A stretch of DNA of 64,000 nt from Rhodospirillales bacterium. Lineage in GTDB: Bacteria > Pseudomonadota > Alphaproteobacteria > Acetobacterales > Acetobacteraceae. The stretch is taken from the NCBI GenBank assembly GCA_025352665.1, contig JANXSM010000090.1, positions 1-64,000 of the forward strand. The letters run 5' to 3'. Shown here piece after piece: positions 58,564 through 64,000 of the stretch (position 1 is its first letter; each line of letters starts with the position of its first letter). The translations under genes were made by a program, and so were the position numbers. The notes below the pieces were generated by a model that made no database searches, was not told the DNA's origin, and was given only the letters and a program-made list of their open reading frames with translations.

Positions 58564-59979
58564 ATGACCCGACCCGCCATCAAGTCCGAAACGCTGCCCA
58601 ACCTGCTCGTCCCGAGCGAAGGATTCCGGCTCGGCCGCCGAGCGCTGGGCCTCGGCGCCGGTGCTTTGCTGCTGCCAGCGCGCAGTTTTGCACAAACCCC
58701 CGCACCCGCGGCACCAACCGCCACCATCGATGTTGACCGAGCTCGCAGCGAGCCGATCCCGATCGCCATTCCGGTCTTCTCCGGCGACGGCGCCGCAGGC
58801 CAGCTCGGCCGCGACATCGCCTCCGTCATCACCAACAATCTCGGCCGCTGTGGCCTGTTCCGCCCGATCGACCCCAACGCCTTCGTCGGCGCCGCCCCGG
58901 GGGCTGCGACCGACGTTCCCAACTTTGCCAATTGGAAGGCGATCGGCGCCCAGGCCCTGGTGACCGGCCGCGTCGAAAGCCAGGGCGGCGACAAGGTGCG
59001 CGTGGAATTCCGCCTGTGGGACGTGCTGCCCGGCCAGCAGATCCAGGGCACCGCCTACAGCACCACACTGACCAACTGGCGCCGCATCGCCCACATCATC
59101 TCGGACGTGATCTACGAGCGTCTGCTCGGCGAAAAAGGCTATTTCGACACCCGCATCGTCTACATCGCAGGCACCGGCCCGCGCGATCGCCGCATCCAGC
59201 GCCTGGCCATCATGGACCAGGACGGCGAGAACAACCGCATGCTTACCGACGGCACCTGGATCGCCAAAAGCCCGCGCTTCCACCCCACCCGCGACCAGAT
59301 CACCTTCATGAGCTACGCCAACAATCGCCCGCGCATCTACCTGTTCGACCTCGGCTCCGGCCGCCAGGAACCGCTCGGCGATTTCTCCAATCTTACGCTC
59401 TCGCCACGATTCTCGCCGGACGGCAATGCACTGCTGCTCTCCCAGGCCACCCCGGGCGGAAACGCCGACATCTACACGGTCGACCTCGCCAGCCGCCGTA
59501 GCCGTAGGCTCACCGACAGCGGCTCGATCGACGTCTCACCCTGCTTCAACCCCGACGGCACCCAGATCGTGTTCAACTCGGACCGCGGCGGCGACCCGCA
59601 GCTCTACGTCATGGGAGCCGACGGCAGCGGCGCCAAGCGCATCAGCTTCGGCTCCGGCCGCTACTCCGCTCCCGTGTGGTCGCCGCGCGGCGATCTCATT
59701 GCCTTCATCCGCCAGTCCGGCGGCACCTTCGCCCTGGGTGTGATGCGCCCCGATGGCTCCGGCGAACGCATCCTGTCGGAGAGCTATTATGTGGACGGGC
59801 CAACCTTCGCCCCCAACGGCCGCGTCATCATGTTCTGGCGCGAAACCCCGGCTCGCGACAGCCGCGGCAACGGCTTTTCCGCCCGCCTGGTCAGCATCGA
59901 TATAACCGGCTTCAACGAACGCCAAGTCACAACCCCTACCGATGCCTCCCAACCCGCCTGGGGCCCCCTGTTGGGCTGA
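58564..59979 (+). CDS. tolB: Tol-Pal system protein TolB
   Basis: A 471-residue periplasmic protein. The leader has LGRRALGLGAGALLLPARSF, a twin-arginine pattern rather than a plain Sec leader. The N-terminal domain (IAIPVFSGDGAAGQLGRDIA and VRVEFRLWDVLPGQQIQGTA) precedes a six-bladed beta-propeller with repeated motifs ending in F-x-P-D/N-G (for example LSPRFSPDGNALLLSQATPG, VSPCFNPDGTQIVFNSDRGG). It normally binds Pal and the TolA C-terminus. No pal gene follows; a long inverted-repeat element and a convergent SDR gene come next. Confidence 0.94.
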   Translation: MTRPAIKSETLPNLLVPSEGFRLGRRALGLGAGALLLPARSFAQTPAPAAPTATIDVDRARSEPIPIAIPVFSGDGAAGQLGRDIASVITNNLGRCGLFRPIDPNAFVGAAPGAATDVPNFANWKAIGAQALVTGRVESQGGDKVRVEFRLWDVLPGQQIQGTAYSTTLTNWRRIAHIISDVIYERLLGEKGYFDTRIVYIAGTGPRDRRIQRLAIMDQDGENNRMLTDGTWIAKSPRFHPTRDQITFMSYANNRPRIYLFDLGSGRQEPLGDFSNLTLSPRFSPDGNALLLSQATPGGNADIYTVDLASRRSRRLTDSGSIDVSPCFNPDGTQIVFNSDRGGDPQLYVMGADGSGAKRISFGSGRYSAPVWSPRGDLIAFIRQSGGTFALGVMRPDGSGERILSESYYVDGPTFAPNGRVIMFWRETPARDSRGNGFSARLVSIDITGFNERQVTTPTDASQPAWGPLLG

Positions 59980-59987
59980 GGGTTGTT

Positions 59988-60241
59988 CCGGCTGTGCCGG
60001 ATGGCCTTCGGCCCGACCATGACTTCGTCCTGGACCTAGCAGGGGCAAAGCCCCCGCACCCCTTTCATCTAAGCGGGTCTCTGAGTGAGGAGGGGTCATA
60101 CCCGCGGGTGATTAAGACTCGCGGGTATGTACCCCTCCTCACTCAGAGACTTGCCTTAAACGAATGGTGTCCAGAGGCTCTGCCTCTGGTGGGTGCAGGG
60201 CAACGCCCTGGTCGGGCCGAAGGCCATTCCGGCGCAGCCGG
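59988..60241. repeat. Long imperfect inverted-repeat element
   Basis: The left arm (59988-60106) and right arm (60120-60241) are imperfect complements. The outer ends CCGGCTGTGCCGGATGGCC and TTCGGCCCGACCA pair with TGGTCGGGCCGAAGGCCAT and its continuation; the inner ends GTGAGGAGGGGTCATACCC and GCG pair with CGCGGGTATG and TACCCCTCCTCACTCAGAGA. The 13-nt centre is GGTGATTAAGACT. The right arm recurs at 9-130. It fills the space between tolB and the SDR gene and encodes nothing. It could fold into a very long hairpin or be a non-autonomous mobile element. Confidence 0.85.
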
Positions 60242-60251
60242 AGCACCTGGC

Positions 60252-61013
60252 TCAGCGCGGCGCCATGCGGATGGCGCCGTCGAGGCGGATGGTTTCGCCG
60301 TTCAGCATCGGGTTTTCGATAATGCTGGCGACGAGTTGCGCGAATTCGCTGGGGTGGCCGAGCCGGCTGGGGTGGGGTACCTGCTTGCCAAGTGACTCCT
60401 GTATCTGCTCGGACAGAGTTGCCAGCAGCGGCGTGAGGAAGATGCCGGGGGCGATTGTCATCACCCGGATGGCATGTTGAGCCAGGTCGCGCGCCACGGG
60501 CAGGGTGAGGCCAACGATGCCGGCCTTCGAGGAGGCATAGGCGGCCTGGCCTATCTGGCCGTCGTAGGCCGCGACGGAGGCCGTGTTGATGATAACGCCG
60601 CGTTCCTCACCGACCAGCGGGGCTATGGACAGGCGGGCGGCGAATTTCGCAACGACGTTGAACGTGCCGATGAGATTGATTTCTACGACGCGGCGGAACT
60701 GCTCCAGCGGATGATGCTGCGACTCTCGGTTCACGGTGCGGCCGGGTGTTGCTACGCCGGCGCAGTTCACCAGAAAGCGCGCCACGCCATGCGCCGTCTC
60801 GGCAACCGCCACGGCGCGGGCGACGTCGTCATCATCGGTGACGTTCACGCGCTCGAAGTGCCCGCCGATCTCGCGTGCCTTGGCTTTGCCGCGGTCGGCA
60901 TCAAGGTCGAAGATCGCGACCCTCGCACCGCCGTGCGCCAGCATCTCGGCCGTCGCTGCCCCCAGGCCGGACGCTCCGCCCGTTACAATCGCCGCATGGC
61001 CTGACAGCTGCAT
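60252..61013 (-). CDS. SDR family oxidoreductase (3-hydroxyacyl-CoA dehydrogenase type)
   Basis: A 253-residue short-chain dehydrogenase. The ATG at 61013 has GGGGATG upstream; the longer frame overlaps the next gene region. The cofactor motif is TGGASGLGAATAEML, NAG is in FLVNCAGVATPG, and the catalytic Ser and YxxxK lie in IINTASVAAYDGQIGQAAYA with SSKAG following. The overall pattern (DLDADRGKAKAREIG, GIFLTPLLATLSEQIQESLG) resembles type II 3-hydroxyacyl-CoA dehydrogenases (HSD17B10-like), acting on short branched acyl-CoA or steroids. NAD is the likely cofactor from the aspartate after beta-2. Confidence 0.9.
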   Translation of the reverse strand: MQLSGHAAIVTGGASGLGAATAEMLAHGGARVAIFDLDADRGKAKAREIGGHFERVNVTDDDDVARAVAVAETAHGVARFLVNCAGVATPGRTVNRESQHHPLEQFRRVVEINLIGTFNVVAKFAARLSIAPLVGEERGVIINTASVAAYDGQIGQAAYASSKAGIVGLTLPVARDLAQHAIRVMTIAPGIFLTPLLATLSEQIQESLGKQVPHPSRLGHPSEFAQLVASIIENPMLNGETIRLDGAIRMAPR

Positions 61014-61065
61014 CGCATCCCCCTGCGTGTTGTCGCTTACGGCGATGCTGCACCATTGATCGGTT

Positions 61066-61995
61066 TCAGGCGCTGAGCAACTCCACTTCCAGCGGCCCGA
61101 GTGCGGCGGGCCGCTCGGGCGAGGCACCATGCGTCAGGTAAGTGGAGAAAGTGCCGCCACCAGTGCGGCGGATGTCGTAGCGGATCTTCTTGGCAGGGCC
61201 CGCCAAATGCATGGCACCGATTGGTTCAAAGGGTGCGTAGGGTTTACAGAACGCGTGCAGATCGTCGTTCCACATCGGCACGCCGCGATCGCATATCCAA
61301 TTGTGGCCCGGATCCAGCAGCGTCGTTTCCAAACGGCGACCGCCCGGCGGGCCGCAGTGGATGGCCTGGATTAGGGCGAACTGGTCGTGCGGAACCAAGG
61401 CGTTGGAACGGCGGATGGCGGCTTCGTAACGCTGTGCCCAGGCCGCCCAGTGCGGCGCATCCGCGCGGCCGGCAAAGAAACCGGCGTTGAGATGGCGACG
61501 GGCGAGCAGCCCGGCGCCGGTCACCGGTCCGTAGCCGATAGCGAAATGCTTGGCCGTCCAGCCGAGCAGCCAAGGCTGCAGGCGATAGGCGCGTTCGCTC
61601 TCATGCGTCACCGCCATGCCGGTCGCCATGGCGCCTTGGACATAAGTGTCGAGCACCTCCGGCCGCTGCAGCCAGACATCGGAATCGACCCAGACATACA
61701 CGTCGTGGCCGGGGAAATATTCGGGCAGGAACGGGCGGGCCAGGAAGGACCGCAACGCCGCGCGATGGGCATTCTGCGGTAGGCCGAAATGCGTTCCGGG
61801 GACTGCCAGCGTGGCGCCCTGGGCGGCCATCCAACGCTGGTCGGCAGCATCGAGCCCGATGTCGAAACAGGCGAGCTGCACGTTCGGGCGCGCCAGCACC
61901 GGCGCAATGCTGTCCATCATCCCCTGCAGCAGCGGCAAGAAACGTGAATCGGCGGCACTGACGATGAGAACGCGCGGCTCGTTTGCATCGATCAT
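61066..61995 (-). CDS. Glycosyltransferase-like protein
   Basis: A 309-residue protein. The ATG at 61995 overlaps the upstream GT2 stop by 4 nt (ATGA). It has a nucleotide-diphospho-sugar transferase look: RVLIVSAADSRFLPLLQGMM at the opening, a DxD-type motif in VYVWVDSDVWLQRPE near residue 110, NAGFFAGRADAPHW, and LVPHDQFALIQAIH. It resembles GT8-like or uncharacterised sugar transferases, without a firm family. Third gene of a coupled glycosyltransferase run; a surface glycan is the probable product. Confidence 0.65.
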   Translation of the reverse strand: MIDANEPRVLIVSAADSRFLPLLQGMMDSIAPVLARPNVQLACFDIGLDAADQRWMAAQGATLAVPGTHFGLPQNAHRAALRSFLARPFLPEYFPGHDVYVWVDSDVWLQRPEVLDTYVQGAMATGMAVTHESERAYRLQPWLLGWTAKHFAIGYGPVTGAGLLARRHLNAGFFAGRADAPHWAAWAQRYEAAIRRSNALVPHDQFALIQAIHCGPPGGRRLETTLLDPGHNWICDRGVPMWNDDLHAFCKPYAPFEPIGAMHLAGPAKKIRYDIRRTGGGTFSTYLTHGASPERPAALGPLEVELLSA

Positions 61996-62978
61996 CTGGC
62001 AGCTCCCGGGGTAAGGCGCGGCAAGGCGCGTAGCAGCCGCCCCGCTATCCGCGTCACGAGTAGGCGATAGGTGGAGGGATGGCTGGCGATCACCCAGGCG
62101 GCCTTGAGGCGACGGCCTGCGGCTGCCGCCCGCTGTGCGTCGAGGTAGTGGATCATCACGCCGTACTGCCGGCCCCGGGCCTGCAGCAGGGCCACGACAT
62201 CGGCGTGACCGCGCTTGCGCATCAGCTCGACGTAATGCTGATTGGCCCGCAGCGCCTGACGGTAGTCGTATCGCCAGGCGCCGGAACCTGTGGTGGTCCA
62301 GCGGCGAGACAGTGTGCCGAACGGCAGCGTCCAGCGATACAGCGCATCGGGGAGAAGGCAGCAACGTCCACCGGCCACGAAGTATTCCAACAGATAATAG
62401 AAGTCTTCCGCCAGCCTGGTATCGTGGTACACAAGTTCGTGCCGGTCGATGAAGCTGCGCCGGATCACCGGCTTCAGCAACCCGAGATCGAAATCGGCGA
62501 ACGAACTGGTTTGTTCCAGAAGATCGCGCGTGCCCAACACGCGCACGCCCAAAACCGGGTCGAAACCGGTGCGCAGCACCTGCGACACGCCGGCATCGTA
62601 ATATTCCAGATTGTCGGCGACCATGTCGACATCGCGCGCCTCGCCCGCCGCGACCAGCTGGGTCATCCGGTCCGGATGATAGACGTCGTCGGCGTCCAGC
62701 ACCGCGAACCAGCGCCCGCTGGCGTGCTGCAGCAGCAGGTTCATCGCGCGTGGCTTGCCGCCGTTTCGCTCCAGCCGTAGCAGGCGAATGCGCGGATCAG
62801 CCTCGGCCATGCGGGCGACGATCGCGGCACTGTCATCGGTGGATCCATCGTCTGCGACCAGGATCTCGATGTCATCAAGGGTCTGTGCACTGGCAGAGCG
62901 CAGGCAGGCCTCCAGCGTACTGGCGCTGTTATAGACGGGGATCGCGATCGTCACCGTGCAGACAGATGCGGTGCTCAA
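61992..62978 (-). CDS. Glycosyltransferase family 2
   Basis: A 328-residue GT-A glycosyltransferase. The TTG at 62978 overlaps the previous stop (TTGA) and puts the fold directly at the N-terminus; the frame upstream lies inside the preceding gene. The hallmark regions are TIAIPVYNSASTLEACLRSA, EILVADDGSTDDSAAIVARM, NGGKPRAMNLLLQHASGRWF and the DxD motif in AVLDADDVYHPDRMTQLV. The C-terminal region has a basic tail and no obvious membrane segment. The sugar donor and acceptor are unknown. Confidence 0.85.
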   Translation of the reverse strand: MSTASVCTVTIAIPVYNSASTLEACLRSASAQTLDDIEILVADDGSTDDSAAIVARMAEADPRIRLLRLERNGGKPRAMNLLLQHASGRWFAVLDADDVYHPDRMTQLVAAGEARDVDMVADNLEYYDAGVSQVLRTGFDPVLGVRVLGTRDLLEQTSSFADFDLGLLKPVIRRSFIDRHELVYHDTRLAEDFYYLLEYFVAGGRCCLLPDALYRWTLPFGTLSRRWTTTGSGAWRYDYRQALRANQHYVELMRKRGHADVVALLQARGRQYGVMIHYLDAQRAAAAGRRLKAAWVIASHPSTYRLLVTRIAGRLLRALPRLTPGAAR

Positions 62979-63877
62979 AGTTCGAGGATCCGCTCGGGCT
63001 GCATGCGTCCGCGCACCAAGTCGAGAAAGGCCGTGGCGTTGCCCCGCAGTCGGCCTCGCCGGTCGATGAACGGTTCCGACCATACCGACCGCACCGCGTT
63101 GGCGGCCAGGTTGCGAGCCACGCTGCGCATCGCGCGGCCGAACGAATAACTGCCCTTGCCGAACAGATAGATCGGGTTCGCGACTTGCGAATACCCAAGC
63201 TTACAGCCGGGCGTGCGGCCAGACTTCACGCCAAGATGCACGCCGCGGGCTTGCATTACCTTGGCAATGCCGCCGTGGCGGCCCAGGCGGTGGGTGAAGT
63301 CGACATCCTCTGACCAGCCGTACAACGGCAGCCGCTCGTCAAAGCGCAGATTATGTTCGCGCACGGCTTCCAGGCGCAGGGCCATGTTGCAACCGTAGCC
63401 GTGCGCCTGCGGTTGCACACCGGTGGGTTCAATCCGGCCCGCATCCTCGGCAATGATCGCGCGGGCGCCCTGGGCGGTGAACCCGGGGCCGCGTGCGCCG
63501 TCGGCCAGCGTCCATCCGGTCGTCACCACCAACCGTGGATCCGCGGCGAACGCTCCCAGGGTGGCTGCGATGTAGCCGGGCGCCATGAAAAAGTCATCGT
63601 CTAGGAACAAGATAAGGTCGCATCCATCGACGGCATCAAGGATCGCGTTGCGTTGGCGCGGCAGGCCGGGCAGGGCGATTAACACGTCGACACCTTCCAT
63701 GGCGTGGGCAGTCGCCACATCGGAGGCTTCCGCGCCACAGACCACGATCCGATCGGCAGTGCGGGTCTGGCGTGCGACTTCGGCGAGCGTCTCGGCCAGC
63801 ATGTCCGCCCGCCCGCGCGTGGCGATGCCGATGGCGAGCCGGACATCCCGAGCTGGCTGGTTGTGGTTGGATGGCAC
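62975..63877 (-). CDS. Glycosyltransferase family 2
   Basis: A 300-residue GT2-type protein. I prefer the GTG at 63877 (VPSNHNQPARDVRLAIGIAT), with ACGAGGTG a few nt upstream; a TTG at 63937 would add 20 residues. Fold signatures are IGIATRGRADMLAETLAEVA, RIVVCGAEASD, LPGLPRQRNAILDAVDGCDL and the DxD motif in LILFLDDDFFMAPGYIAATL; YGWSEDVDFTHRLGRHGG holds the ED acidic pair of the catalytic site. First gene of the three-gene run. The sequence upstream to the window edge becomes AT-rich. Confidence 0.85.
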   Translation of the reverse strand: MPSNHNQPARDVRLAIGIATRGRADMLAETLAEVARQTRTADRIVVCGAEASDVATAHAMEGVDVLIALPGLPRQRNAILDAVDGCDLILFLDDDFFMAPGYIAATLGAFAADPRLVVTTGWTLADGARGPGFTAQGARAIIAEDAGRIEPTGVQPQAHGYGCNMALRLEAVREHNLRFDERLPLYGWSEDVDFTHRLGRHGGIAKVMQARGVHLGVKSGRTPGCKLGYSQVANPIYLFGKGSYSFGRAMRSVARNLAANAVRSVWSEPFIDRRGRLRGNATAFLDLVRGRMQPERILEL

Positions 63878-64000
63878 GACAACACCTCGTTGATCCGGTA
63901 TCACAGATGAAATGAACAAAATCTTAGCCGAAGTCAATCATAGTTGCTTAAGATAACGGTATTATGCTCACGATAGATACACTGTAATTGTTGATGTAGA
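63878..64000. other. AT-rich upstream region at window edge
   Basis: The last 120 bp are much richer in A and T than the genes to the left (for example AAGATAACGGTATTATGCTC near 63950). It probably contains the promoter of the glycosyltransferase run, or the edge of an AT-rich island continuing beyond the window. No coding frame is supported. Confidence 0.4.

Noticed and set aside
57624-59051. Long open frame antisense to tolA/tolB (475 codons)
   Set aside because: It is Gly/Val-rich, mirrors the polyproline tract, and results from high GC at third positions; tolA and tolB are unambiguous on the other strand.

Overview
The window reads as chromosome from a GC-rich alphaproteobacterium, most probably Rhodospirillales/Acetobacteraceae. 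The basis is strong third-position GC, a ruvCAB-ybgC-tolQRAB cluster, a zapA-6S RNA-fau locus, Tat-like leaders on several periplasmic proteins, and a small GHNGGP-type protein gene of a kind I recall from alphaproteobacteria. The family is an inference; there is no rRNA or other decisive marker. Almost everything is ordinary housekeeping or transport. I saw no tRNA or rRNA gene, CRISPR array, intact insertion sequence or prophage.

Layout. 1-5360: a peptide-type ABC importer (two permeases and a binding protein) divergent from anmK, then a Crp/Fnr regulator. 5361-11289: an accessory stretch with an acyltransferase, a 1.4-kb gene-poor and partly AT-rich segment, and a large GH16 glycosidase with five tandem carbohydrate-binding modules. 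11290-17839: pncC, a DUF2252 gene, pgpA and slt, then dapA, smpB and a lipoprotein hydrolase. 17840-19250: a repeat element, a RES/Xre toxin-antitoxin pair and a frameshifted small gene. 19256-28665: a molybdopterin oxidoreductase with glutathione peroxidase, a nitrate/sulfonate-type ABC importer, cysteine synthase, rhodanese, two conserved hypotheticals, yajC and a methyltransferase. 29053-33242: a complete ugpBAEC glycerol-3-phosphate importer, followed by a Na/Pi cotransporter. 35101-43131: a dienelactone hydrolase, zapE, a 2OG oxygenase and a MotA-like/OmpA-like stator-type trio. 43191-47570: an inositol monophosphatase gene with efp, epmB, phzF and epmA, i.e. EF-P with its lysylation enzymes. 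47600-52909: small lipoproteins, thiE, class I fba, zapA, 6S RNA, fau and a YmdB-type phosphodiesterase. 53025-59979: yebC-ruvCAB-ybgC-tolQRAB, tightly overlapped. 60252-63877: an SDR and three translationally coupled glycosyltransferase-type genes.

The most unusual signal is not a protein. Five copies of a CTAG-bounded palindromic repeat lie at 7539-7748, 17836-18006, 35056-35101, 36050-36148 and 39538-39644. In the well-preserved copies both ends carry stop codons in all three reading frames. Three genes take their TAG stop directly from the terminal CTAG of a copy, a fourth uses a TAG overlapping a copy's last base, and the RES toxin ends several codons inside a copy. A second, much longer inverted-repeat element lies between tolB and the SDR gene (59988-60241), exactly where pal would be expected, and a half-copy sits at the left edge of the window (9-130).
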